From assembly GCA_903970565.1 (NCBI GenBank), contig CAJCJE010000473.1, forward strand, positions 1-6,559: a stretch of 6,559 nt of DNA, given 5' to 3'. Below, piece by piece: positions 1-5,272 of this stretch. Every line of letters begins with the position of its first letter. Positions within the stretch are counted from its first letter, which is position 1. The notes beneath the pieces are model-generated. The model made no database searches and was not told where the DNA came from. It saw nothing but the letters and a program-made list of their open reading frames with translations. The DNA comes from Candidatus Melainabacteria bacterium. Its GTDB lineage: Bacteria > Actinomycetota > Actinomycetes > Mycobacteriales > Pseudonocardiaceae. The position numbers and the translations under genes are program-made.

Positions 1-63
1 CAGTTCCGCCACGCGCGCGAGCAACTGCTCGACCAGCGCCTCAAGCGAACCAGAACCCGACAC
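1..63 (-). CDS. Partial CDS, N-terminus only; possible IS66-type transposase
   Basis: Reading leftward from a GTG at 63, an open frame of 21 codons runs off the window edge. Its translation includes SLEALVEQLLARVAEL, a leucine-rich amphipathic helix. Starts of this kind are common in IS66-family transposases, where a coiled coil ending in RVAEL precedes an asparagine/serine-rich segment; that segment would lie outside the window. About three quarters of the third codon positions are G or C. There is no Shine-Dalgarno sequence, but GATAAT ends six bases before the GTG, which suits a leaderless transcript. The plus strand is also open here (1-132), but its second half has weaker codon bias and an Arg/Ser/Lys-rich composition unlike a folded protein. 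The existence of a gene is moderately likely; the transposase identity is a guess from 21 residues. Confidence 0.38.
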   Translation of the reverse strand, partial: MSGSGSLEALVEQLLARVAEL

Positions 64-71
64 CCGAAGAT

Positions 72-77
72 TATCTC
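72..77 (-). promoter_or_regulatory. Candidate -10 element for the left-edge gene
   Basis: On the minus strand GATAAT, a 5/6 match to TATAAT, lies six bases before the GTG at 63. This spacing would place the transcription start on the start codon. No convincing -35 element sits 16-18 bp upstream; TTGGAG is nearest, with a 20-bp spacer. Confidence 0.3.
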
Positions 78-123
78 AAAGGCAGTGCCCACCCGCTCCA
101 AGGACCCCACCAGTCGCTCAGAT

Positions 124-162
124 CACAGCTGAATAGCTACCTACTGCTGTGAATATCGCAGC
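124..162. repeat. Overlapping short inverted repeats after the 141-aa gene
   Basis: CACAGC (124-129) pairs with GCTGTG (146-151). The second arm can alternatively pair with CGCAGC just to its right (157-162). The repeats lie immediately downstream of the operon's last stop codon on the minus strand, so they could form a weak transcription terminator. They could also be part of an insertion-sequence end. There is no T tract. Confidence 0.25.
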
Positions 163-174
163 TTCAGATGGTAT

Positions 175-600
175 CTACTCGCCAGTAGGGAGTTCCCCGT
201 CGGCGTTCGTCTCAGTTCCAGGCGCGTCCAGGATGAGCGCGGTGTGGAAATCGGTGGCGGCACCGTAGTCGGCGTACGCATCGGGGTCATCTGGTCCACC
301 GTGGGCTTGCATGTGGTCCCAGGCGACCGCTTGCGCTGCGCTGAGCGAACTCAACAACTTCATCCGTTGCGCACCCTCGTCGAGCCCACTCAGCGGCGGC
401 CCCTGGATCACCACATCGTCCGCTGAACTTGGCCGTGCCAGGCGGTGAAGAACATCTGAAATATCGCGTCGGCCCTGGTCAAGCGTTTCGGCGAGGCTGG
501 CGTGGGATGCCGCTTGGAAGCGGGCGTAGTCGCCGAAATCATCGAACGTTCGCGCTGCGTCGTCGGCAGGGTTGCCGTCATCACCGTGTTCGTCAGACAT
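175..600 (-). CDS. Small helical protein, last gene of the operon, paralog of the 3738-4193 protein
   Basis: A 141-aa acidic, soluble, probably all-helical protein of no family I recognise. The first 20 residues are Asp-rich and likely disordered. Helices follow, then a GGPDDP turn at residues 101-106 and a last helix with the pattern AYADYGAATDF. The protein at 3738-4193 has the same architecture (GGPDNP, then ARYEEADRW), so the two are diverged paralogs. The gene starts 24 bp after the PH-like membrane protein gene and closes the operon. The start is uncertain: ATG at 600 gives a natural MSDEHGDD start, while an in-frame GTG at 618 would add six residues (WQCGR). Neither has a strong Shine-Dalgarno sequence. 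As the distal gene after a possible exported effector, it could be a chaperone or immunity protein; this is inference from position only. Confidence 0.8.
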   Translation of the reverse strand: MSDEHGDDGNPADDAARTFDDFGDYARFQAASHASLAETLDQGRRDISDVLHRLARPSSADDVVIQGPPLSGLDEGAQRMKLLSSLSAAQAVAWDHMQAHGGPDDPDAYADYGAATDFHTALILDAPGTETNADGELPTGE

Positions 601-624
601 GCGACCACATTGCCACACTGGCGG

Positions 625-1284
625 TCACCGGGGATGATCCATCGGGCCCGGAAGTGAGCCGTTGCCGCCAGGCATGCTGAGGATCTTTCGCGTGCCCTTC
701 GGTGGATCAGCCTTGCCACTCAGGACTGAATGCAGGATGCCGTTGTATACCAGGTCCCAGAGAGCTTGGTTGGCCTGTACGTCCGAGAGACTCACCGATC
801 GGATTTGCCGCCCGTGAGAATCTTTCAGCCGCAGAACCTGGCTGGTGCCAGACGCGCCGATCTTTACTTCGACCAATTTATAGACGTCAACCCATTGCTT
901 TCCATTTTGCAGCCAGTCCGAACCCGCGGCGATCCAGGTGTTGCTTGTGGCCTTGTAGATCGCGAGGCCACAGAGAACGATCAAGAGCCAGCACCACCAT
1001 TGAGTCACCCATCCGAAACCGCTGAACAGTAGCGAACCGAACCCGGCAATCAGTGCGGCTGCGATTAGCCCACTCCAGATCGCTGACCGCCGGCTCTGCT
1101 GATTCCATTCCAGCGCAGGGCCATGCGCCGCCGGAGGTGGAGACGCCCCCTTGCGCAGAGCCTGACCAATCGGCGTGCCCGTGCGCCCATGGAAGTTGCG
1201 CGGTGCCTGCGGTGGCCGGGGCCGTCCCGTGTCTCTGTCAGGTTGTGGCGGGAGCTGGTTAGCGTTGGGGAACGGTGCGGTCAT
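625..1284 (-). CDS. Two-TM membrane protein with C-terminal PH-like domain
   Basis: A 219-aa protein. Residues 1-65 are proline-rich and disordered (PPQPDRDTGRPRPPQAP), then two hydrophobic helices lie at about 68-90 and 95-112, separated by a short Trp-rich loop. Residues 116-190 form a compact region with alternating strands (WVDVYKLVEVKI, SQVLRLKD, IRSVSLSDVQ) ending in the helix ALWDLVYNGILHSV. This layout matches bacterial PH-like domains in actinobacterial membrane proteins, whose strand-rich fold usually faces the cytoplasm; the family call is from memory. The gene begins 13 bp after the 420-aa gene stops, and an AAAGG that could serve as ribosome site overlaps that stop codon, suggesting coupled translation. 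Its place in a type VII substrate operon suggests a membrane accessory or adaptor role, which is unproven. Confidence 0.85.
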   Translation of the reverse strand: MTAPFPNANQLPPQPDRDTGRPRPPQAPRNFHGRTGTPIGQALRKGASPPPAAHGPALEWNQQSRRSAIWSGLIAAALIAGFGSLLFSGFGWVTQWWCWLLIVLCGLAIYKATSNTWIAAGSDWLQNGKQWVDVYKLVEVKIGASGTSQVLRLKDSHGRQIRSVSLSDVQANQALWDLVYNGILHSVLSGKADPPKGTRKILSMPGGNGSLPGPMDHPR

Positions 1285-1297
1285 CTGGTCATCGCCT

Positions 1298-2560
1298 TTA
1301 GAAGATGCTGGAGAAGAAGTGTCCGACCGCGTGCGTGGCCTCGCTTACGCCCGTGCTGACATCGTTGCTGACGGTGTTGTAGGTGTTCTCGCCCCAGTGT
1401 TGGATCTGTGGCCAGTGGTTCACCAATTCGCCGACGCCATACGCCACGCCGATCCCGACGCCGACGGCGAGCAACGTGACCGGACCGCCGGCCAACCCGA
1501 TCGTCCCAGCCAGAGCCAAGGCTCCCTCGGTCGCGGCCGTGCCAGCGACGAATCCACCCATGTCCGCGCCTACGTGCTTGGCGATCTCGCCGGGACTCTT
1601 GTCCTTGTCAGTAGCGATGTCATAGCCAGTCTGGAAAAGGGACGCACCGACCCCGATGACGGGGATCTTTTCCGCGATATCGCCGAGCGTGCCATCGAGT
1701 TTGAACAGGGTCTTCATGTTGGCTTTCAGGATGTTGCCCAGCGTTGATCCTTGCAAGCCGGCCGTGTAGTGGCTGGCACTGGTTGCCAGTCGGTCGAAAT
1801 CGGAGGCTTCGGCCTCGTACACTCCGGCTTGCCGAGCTGCCTGGGATGCGTAGTACGGGTCCTTGAACTTGTCCGCGACGCTCTGCCACACCTCCGCCTG
1901 CTCGGTGCGGGTGGCGGCTTTTTCCGCCCAGTCGTCCGCTTTGTCGATCTCCGAGCCCACGATGCCCGTGGCCGCCCCACCGACCAGCCAATATTTCTGG
2001 TCCCAGGCGTCCTTGGCCATCGTCTGCCAGGCGTTCATCTGCTGACCCAGCGTGTTGTGCGCGTTCGTCTCGATCGTCCGCGCCTCGGTCACGGTCTGCT
2101 GGACCTGCTGATACGCCTGCTGCTGAGTCTGGTAATTCCGCACAGCCTGCGCGGCCTGCGGCGTCATCGCCGGCTGGGCACCGGCCGTCGACTGCTGAAC
2201 AGGTCCCGGCGCAGTGGGCTCCTCGATCGTGGTCCCGTTGACCGTCAGCCCAGCCGAGCTGGCGATACTCCGGGCCTGATTCATCCGGGACTTCACCGTG
2301 GTCAAGTCATCGGCGAAGGAGTTCAACGCCTGCGCCGCCGTCTGCGTATGGCTGGCAATCGTGTCGACGCTCTGCCCTACCGGTTGCAGTCGGGTGCGGA
2401 ACGCGTCCCCGGCTTGGCCCTGCCAGTCGGACTCCGACTCCGACAGCGCGGTATGGAAGGACGTGCCGCCGGCCTCGATCCCCTGGGAGAGGGTTGTCAG
2501 GGACTTGGCCGCAGCACGGCAGGAGTTCTCGTCCCCGGCCACGTCGATGTTGATCCCCAT
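1298..2560 (-). CDS. WXG-headed putative type VII secretion substrate with hydrophobic C-terminal domain
   Basis: A 420-aa protein. Residues 1-115 form a WXG100-like hairpin: helix, the motif W46-Q47-G48 in SDWQGQAGDAF, then a second helix. A Thr/Pro/Gln linker (116-135) leads to a Gln-rich probable coiled coil (136-185) and a mixed helical region. Residues 297-380 are Gly/Ala-rich and hydrophobic (IPVIGVGASLF, LAGTIGLAGGP, LLAVGVGIGVAYGVGELV), followed by an amphipathic tail (381-420). WXG heads mark type VII export, and such hydrophobic tails occur in membrane-acting effectors, so a secreted, membrane-inserting role is plausible. No nuclease, NADase or deaminase motif is visible. A YxxxE sequence (Y374-E378) occurs, but inside the hydrophobic stretch. 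The ATG overlaps the upstream stop as TGATG; a G-run lies about 8 bases before it. Confidence 0.88.
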   Translation of the reverse strand: MGINIDVAGDENSCRAAAKSLTTLSQGIEAGGTSFHTALSESESDWQGQAGDAFRTRLQPVGQSVDTIASHTQTAAQALNSFADDLTTVKSRMNQARSIASSAGLTVNGTTIEEPTAPGPVQQSTAGAQPAMTPQAAQAVRNYQTQQQAYQQVQQTVTEARTIETNAHNTLGQQMNAWQTMAKDAWDQKYWLVGGAATGIVGSEIDKADDWAEKAATRTEQAEVWQSVADKFKDPYYASQAARQAGVYEAEASDFDRLATSASHYTAGLQGSTLGNILKANMKTLFKLDGTLGDIAEKIPVIGVGASLFQTGYDIATDKDKSPGEIAKHVGADMGGFVAGTAATEGALALAGTIGLAGGPVTLLAVGVGIGVAYGVGELVNHWPQIQHWGENTYNTVSNDVSTGVSEATHAVGHFFSSIF

Positions 2561-2844
2561 CAGTGCGGCCCCCCGAGCTTCCCGAAGTTACCCTGGTTCG
2601 TTTCGTCAGTATTGTCATAGTTCGTCGCGTTCGACTGGGCTTGGTCGGCGGCGTTCGCTGCTGTCTGGGTGGCTTTCGCCATGACGTTGCAGAACGCGCT
2701 GATCGCGTTGCCCACCGCACCGGTCGAGGCACCCGCGTCCGGGATGGCCGGCGTGCTGGACGACAGCCCCGCCAACTGCTGGGCGCCCTGCGCCAACGTG
2801 CCGGCGACCCGGTTGAGGTCCTTGATAGTGAAACCTGCGCTCAT
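2560..2844 (-). CDS. Small EspC/WXG100-like type VII secretion substrate
   Basis: A 94-aa, Ala/Gln/Asn-rich, helix-turn-helix protein without a Sec signal. Helix 1 spans about residues 6-28, a Ser/Pro turn lies at 29-41, and helix 2 runs from about 43 to 75. It is followed by Y76-D77-N78-T79-D80, a YxxxD motif just after the second helix, where the general type VII export signal sits in mycobacterial EsxB, EspB and PE proteins. Size and layout match EspC (DUF2580) and related WXG100-like proteins, but there is no WXG in the turn. It overlaps the SAV_915-like gene by 4 bp (ATGA) and the 420-aa gene by 1 bp, so it is probably made in proportion with the latter and may be its secretion partner. 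A single Cys52 lies in helix 2. Type VII substrate class: fairly sure; pairing: inferred. Confidence 0.85.
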   Translation of the reverse strand: MSAGFTIKDLNRVAGTLAQGAQQLAGLSSSTPAIPDAGASTGAVGNAISAFCNVMAKATQTAANAADQAQSNATNYDNTDETNQGNFGKLGGPH

Positions 2845-3377
2845 CGACCGACCCCGTTCTCCACCTCGGCGTGACCAGCGAGATCAACACGCCAGTCATC
2901 CGGCAGGTCCACGTTCAACGCGATCAGATCGAACCCGACCAACGGTTGCAACTCCAGCAGTTGCTCAGCCGGCGCTGCCATCCACCCTTGCTGCGGGCCA
3001 CACCCGGCCACCAGGAGGTCCAGCGAGGTGAACGCCAGCACCGCCAGCCGGCCGTCTTCCATGCGACGCAACTGCAACTTCGCCTCTCGCGCGCCAACCG
3101 GCATCGGTTCGGTGGGAACGAACACCATGCCGGCCAGGCTGCTCTCGCTCGACGGCGCAGCGGGCGTGCTCGACGGTGGAGCCGGCGAGGTGGGGCGAGC
3201 CGCTGGGACGATCGGCTGGGCGGGTTGGCCGCTGTCGAAGGCCGGTGCCGGGGGCCGGGGTGGTGTCTGTGGCCTCGGTGCCCGTCGGCGCGGCGACTCG
3301 TCGTTGTCATCGCCGAAGTCGAACTTGATTTCTTCCGGCCGTCCCCGGCTGCGCCTGGCTGACCCCGAATCAGGCAT
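2841..3377 (-). CDS. SAV_915-like / SseB-like protein with disordered N-terminus, first gene of operon
   Basis: A 178-aa cytoplasmic protein. Residues 1-80 are charged then Pro/Ser-rich (KFDFGDDNDESPRRR, repeated PP and AP) and likely disordered. Residues 84-168 form one compact domain: MVFVPTEP, LQLRRMEDGRLAVLAFTSLDLLVAGCGPQQGW, and FDLIALNVDLPDDW. This matches the SAV_915/SseB-type fold, frequent in actinomycetes and often encoded next to type VII substrates; the call is by pattern recall. The ATG at 3377 was chosen because it gives a natural MPDSG start and leaves a 5' leader. The frame stays open to 3458, but the extra residues look non-coding. GAGGGG lies 13 bases upstream, a long spacing for a ribosome site. 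It leads the operon, with ATGA overlap to the next gene. Function is unknown; an accessory or effector-binding role is only suggested by context. Confidence 0.82.
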   Translation of the reverse strand: MPDSGSARRSRGRPEEIKFDFGDDNDESPRRRAPRPQTPPRPPAPAFDSGQPAQPIVPAARPTSPAPPSSTPAAPSSESSLAGMVFVPTEPMPVGAREAKLQLRRMEDGRLAVLAFTSLDLLVAGCGPQQGWMAAPAEQLLELQPLVGFDLIALNVDLPDDWRVDLAGHAEVENGVGR

Positions 3378-3439
3378 AGTGAATGGATATCCCCTCGTCG
3401 CGGCGCCCGCCCCGCGTGGCTGCGCCTCCCCGGTCCACC

Positions 3440-3468
3440 AGAGTAGCGGCCAGCACACACCCTGTCAG
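3440..3468 (-). promoter_or_regulatory. Candidate promoter of the five-gene operon
   Basis: On the minus strand CTGACA (3463-3468, 5/6 match to TTGACA) is followed, after exactly 17 bp, by TACTCT (3440-3445), a TANNNT-type actinobacterial -10. It predicts a transcription start near 3433 and a 5' leader of about 55 bases before the ATG at 3377. The spacing is ideal; the -10 is weak outside its T-A-T anchor positions. Confidence 0.45.
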
Positions 3469-3538
3469 CGGACCAGAACCAAAGACCGTAGTTCTACCGA
3501 GCACCGCCGCACCACGAACAGGACCGGCCCACAGCGCT

Positions 3539-3592
3539 GCGCAGCCCCCGGACAACGGCGAGGGGGGAGGGGCCGGGTCACAGGGGCTGCGC
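3539..3592. repeat. 10-bp perfect inverted repeat flanking a G-quadruplex motif
   Basis: GCGCAGCCCC (3539-3548) and GGGGCTGCGC (3583-3592) are perfect inverted copies 34 bp apart. Between and into the right arm lie four plus-strand G-runs (3562-3567, 3569-3572, 3575-3577, 3583-3586) with loops of 1-5 bases, fitting the G3+N1-7 quadruplex pattern. The fourth run is also part of the repeat arm, so hairpin and quadruplex would be mutually exclusive. The element sits in the divergent spacer and could be regulatory. Confidence 0.6.
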
Positions 3593-3737
3593 GTTCATCC
3601 CGACGCTTGGAGCAGGCCCCGGCTGTCGCGACCGACCCAGGATACGATGAAATGCGTAATCGTGGAAGTGCTCACAGTAACAATGACCTGATCGTCGGTG
3701 CAGTGTTCTACGGCTGTGACGAGACTCCCCCCGTGCC

Positions 3738-4193
3738 ATGCTTGACGCCGTGACCGAAACACCGTCTGAACCAGTTGGGCCGCCAGAGCCAGCGGAACAA
3801 GGCGCTGACGACGCGGGGCAAAAGCCCAACATCCACCAGGTGCAGGCCGCCGCGTTCGCAGATCTCGCTGACGACTTCGCGACCATGTCCGCCGACCTCG
3901 CCCAAACACTCAGCGGCGTGAAGCCCGTCTTCACCGGCCCCGGCGCCGAGCAGGCCCAGCGCGCCGTCGAGGAGCTGATGTCGGCGATGCCGCGAGAGAC
4001 GCAAACGATGGCCGACCAGCTGCTGCTGGCAGGGCGGGCCCATGCCGCGATGTCGTTCGCGTATGAGGAACTGATGGCCTCCGGCGGCCCGGACAACCCC
4101 GAAACGCTGGCTCGCTACGAGGAAGCCGACCGGTGGTATCGAGAGCTGGTCAACGCCGAACGCCCCGAAGGTGACATCCCGCCGATGTCCTGA
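3738..4193 (+). CDS. Small helical protein, paralog of the 175-600 protein, divergent from operon
   Basis: A 151-aa soluble helical protein with an acidic Pro/Glu-rich first 30 residues. Helices then cover about 34-60 and 69-114, a GGPDNP turn occupies 116-121, and a last helix ARYEEADRWYRELV contains YxxxD (Y127-D131). The same order (turn GGPD[DN]P, then a Tyr-containing helix) is seen in the 141-aa protein at the other end of the cluster, so they are paralogs. Here the last helix keeps a YxxxD motif that the other copy lacks. No ribosome site precedes the ATG; a GTG at 3750 (VTETPSEP) is an alternative start. Third-position GC is high, supporting this frame over the opposite-strand frame across the same bases. 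Function is unknown; as an unlinked second copy it could be a regulator, chaperone or immunity-type partner. Confidence 0.82.
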   Translation: MLDAVTETPSEPVGPPEPAEQGADDAGQKPNIHQVQAAAFADLADDFATMSADLAQTLSGVKPVFTGPGAEQAQRAVEELMSAMPRETQTMADQLLLAGRAHAAMSFAYEELMASGGPDNPETLARYEEADRWYRELVNAERPEGDIPPMS

Positions 4194-4259
4194 CTCAACA
4201 CAGGTGCCCTCACCCCTTGACGCTCACATAGTCACGCTGCTTCAAGGCAGGGGCCACGA

Positions 4260-4274
4260 GGGCGACAGTCGCCC
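4260..4274. terminator. Hairpin after the plus-strand paralog gene
   Basis: GGGCGA (4260-4265) pairs with TCGCCC (4269-4274) around a CAG loop, 67 bases after the stop at 4193. It is a short GC-rich stem with no T tract, a form common for actinomycete terminators. Confidence 0.35.
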
Positions 4275-4379
4275 CAGCCGTGTACGACTACGACCTGATG
4301 ACGATCAGTAGCCGTGTCGACATTTACGCTGGTGACAGAACCGCTGACGCCCACGATCCTAAATACACCGTTTTGCACC

Positions 4380-4408
4380 CTTGACGGGGGGAGGCGCCCC
4401 GCGTCAAG
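4380..4408. terminator. Strong hairpin, possible bidirectional terminator
   Basis: CTTGACG (4380-4386) and CGTCAAG (4402-4408) pair perfectly, and GGGG (4387-4390) can pair with CCCC (4397-4400) if G4401 is bulged, giving 11 pairs around a GAGGCG loop. It lies between two convergent genes and could stop both. No T run follows on either strand. The arm CCCTTGACG also occurs at 4214-4222. Confidence 0.4.
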
Positions 4409-4452
4409 CCTATGACCTGCGGTATTGCTGAAACAAGGCGGAATTGGTCAGC

Positions 4453-4480
4453 TGTGGATAACTGTGCGGCCTGTGGATAG
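4453..4480 (-). promoter_or_regulatory. Pair of DnaA-box-like sites
   Basis: TGTGGATAA (4453-4461) is the exact complement of the consensus DnaA box TTATCCACA. TGTGGATAG (4472-4480) differs by one terminal base. Both have the same orientation and start 19 bp apart. Actinomycete boxes more often read TTGTCCACA, so DnaA binding is plausible but not certain. Confidence 0.5.
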
Positions 4481-4491
4481 TTGGTTGTACT

Positions 4492-4519
4492 GGTTGATTC
4501 GGGTTGATTCGGTTGATTC
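4492..4519 (+). repeat. Three 9-bp direct repeats (GGTTGATTC)
   Basis: GGTTGATTC occurs at 4492-4500, 4502-4510 and 4511-4519, three identical copies with 0-1 bp between them. They begin 12 bp after the second DnaA-like box. Downstream, ATATCGGG is repeated at 4532-4539 and 4551-4558 on either side of a T6 tract. Identical short tandem copies of this kind are typical of protein-binding iterons. Confidence 0.8.
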
Positions 4520-4642
4520 GGGACAACGTTCATATCGGGATTTTTTGATGATATCGGGCTTGGTTCTCGTCCGCCGCGTTCGGTAACTCTTTCGGGCGGG
4601 GGGCCTGTCGCGGTGAGCACCGAACGGCGGTGCGAACGGGTC

Positions 4643-4676
4643 GGCCAGACCGCCGGGTATCCGGGTCGGCCTGGCC
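4643..4676. terminator. Dyad downstream of bcp
   Basis: GGCCAG (4643-4648) pairs with CTGGCC (4671-4676), enclosing a smaller CCGG-GTAT-CCGG hairpin (4653-4664). It lies just past the bcp stop on the minus strand, where a terminator is expected. There is no T tract, so support is positional and structural only. Confidence 0.35.
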
Positions 4677-4702
4677 TCCACCCCAACACGAAAGAGCGGG
4701 CC

Positions 4703-5173
4703 TCAGGGCAGAAGTTCCTTGCGCAGCCGCTCGACGTGTCCCTTGGCCTTCACGTTGTACAGGGCATGGGTCACCTTGCCGTCCGGGCCGACGACGATCG
4801 TGGATCGGATCACGCCCAGGATGGTCTTGCCGTAGTTCTGCTTCTCGCCGAACACGCCCCACTTGTTCAGTACCGATTTGTCGACATCCGACAGCAGCGG
4901 GAAGGTCAGGCCCTCGGCAGCCTTGAACTTGGCGAGCTTCGCCTGGGTGTCCTTGGAGACACCGAGCACCGTGAATCCGGCATCGTTGAACTCGGCCAGG
5001 TTGTCGCGGAAGTCGCAGGCCTGTGTGGTGCAACCGGGGGTGCTGGCGGCGGGGTAGAAGTAGACCACCACGGACTGGCCGCGGAAATCGTGCAGCGAGA
5101 CCTCGTTGCCGTCACTGTCGGGGAGGGTGAAATCCGGGGCGAGGTCGCCGACCGCAAGTCGTTGCTCTGTCAT
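4703..5173 (-). CDS. bcp: Thioredoxin-dependent peroxiredoxin, Bcp/PrxQ type
   Basis: A 156-aa cytoplasmic thiol peroxidase that reduces H2O2 and organic hydroperoxides using thioredoxin. The N-terminal LAVGDLAPDFTLPDSDG and YFYPAASTPGCTTQACDF are diagnostic: T45-P46-x-C48 is the peroxidatic site and C53, five residues on, the resolving cysteine of the atypical two-Cys Bcp group. R123 in GVIRSTIVV is the conserved active-site arginine. Length is typical. The start at 5173 gives the usual spacing to the DFTLP motif. No ribosome site precedes the ATG, but a -10-like TAGCGT ends six bases before it, so the mRNA is probably leaderless. It is a single-gene unit, separated from its neighbours by about 500 bp on each side, and has no evident functional link to the secretion cluster. 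Confidence 0.97.
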   Translation of the reverse strand: MTEQRLAVGDLAPDFTLPDSDGNEVSLHDFRGQSVVVYFYPAASTPGCTTQACDFRDNLAEFNDAGFTVLGVSKDTQAKLAKFKAAEGLTFPLLSDVDKSVLNKWGVFGEKQNYGKTILGVIRSTIVVGPDGKVTHALYNVKAKGHVERLRKELLP

Positions 5174-5179
5174 GGCGCA

Positions 5180-5208
5180 ACGCTAGCGGGCGGCGCGGGA
5201 TCGGAAAA
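5180..5208 (-). promoter_or_regulatory. Candidate leaderless promoter of bcp
   Basis: On the minus strand TAGCGT (5180-5185, TANNNT type) ends six bases before the bcp ATG, placing the transcription start at or next to the A of ATG. TTTTCC (5203-5208) lies 17 bp upstream as a weak -35. Lack of a ribosome site fits the leaderless mode common in actinomycetes. Confidence 0.45.
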
Positions 5209-5213
5209 GCAGC

Positions 5214-5240
5214 GTGGGCGGTGCACTTGGCACCGCCCAC
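5214..5240 (-). terminator. Intrinsic-type hairpin just upstream of bcp
   Basis: GTGGGCGGTGC (5214-5224) and GCACCGCCCAC (5230-5240) form a perfect 11-bp stem with a five-base loop. On the minus strand the stem is followed by GCTGCTTTTCC, a short T run. It would stop leftward transcripts from the 5670-6275 genes before the bcp promoter. Confidence 0.6.
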
Positions 5241-5248
5241 GAGCAGCC

Positions 5249-5272
5249 CTGGTCACCCCGGATGGTGACCAG
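5249..5272. terminator. Second perfect hairpin in tandem
   Basis: CTGGTCACC (5249-5257) and GGTGACCAG (5264-5272) form a perfect 9-bp stem around CCGGAT, eight bases from the first hairpin. Tandem stems suggest a strong bidirectional terminator or the structured end of an RNA. Confidence 0.5.

Larger units (their letters stand above)
3378..3737. other. Divergent intergenic region between operon and paralog gene
   Basis: About 360 bp separate the two divergent transcription units. The spacer holds the candidate operon promoter, the inverted repeat with G-quadruplex motif at 3539-3592, and near 3643-3648 a TACGAT that could serve as a plus-strand -10 but lacks a -35. Open frames crossing it are Pro/Arg-rich and look like chance. 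No RNA gene is recognisable. Confidence 0.7.
4194..4702. other. Gene-free region with hairpins and an origin-like repeat cluster
   Basis: About 509 bp lie between the tail-to-tail ends of the plus-strand paralog gene and bcp. The left half has several hairpins able to end the paralog transcript, the middle (4453-4558) is less GC-rich with DnaA-box-like sites and iterons, and the right end has a dyad that could end the bcp transcript. The one minus-strand frame crossing it (4324-4689) has poor codon bias and no ribosome site, so I do not call a gene. Confidence 0.65.

Noticed and set aside
3383..3691. Plus-strand open frame of about 100 codons through the divergent spacer
   Set aside because: Pro/Arg/Ser-rich translation with no domain, crosses the inverted repeat and promoter, and has no ribosome site.
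3648..3692. 14-codon mini-frame (MKCVIVEVLTVTMT) ahead of the paralog gene, preceded by AGGA
   Set aside because: Could be a leader peptide, but it is too short to separate from chance, and no attenuator structure follows it.
3578..4096. Minus-strand frame of 172 codons opposite the paralog gene
   Set aside because: Ser/Ala/Cys-rich antisense shadow; the plus-strand frame has better codon bias and a paralog.
4324..4689. Minus-strand frame of 121 codons downstream of bcp
   Set aside because: Third positions are not GC-biased, there is no ribosome site, and part of it reads through the iterons as Asn-Gln-Pro repeats.
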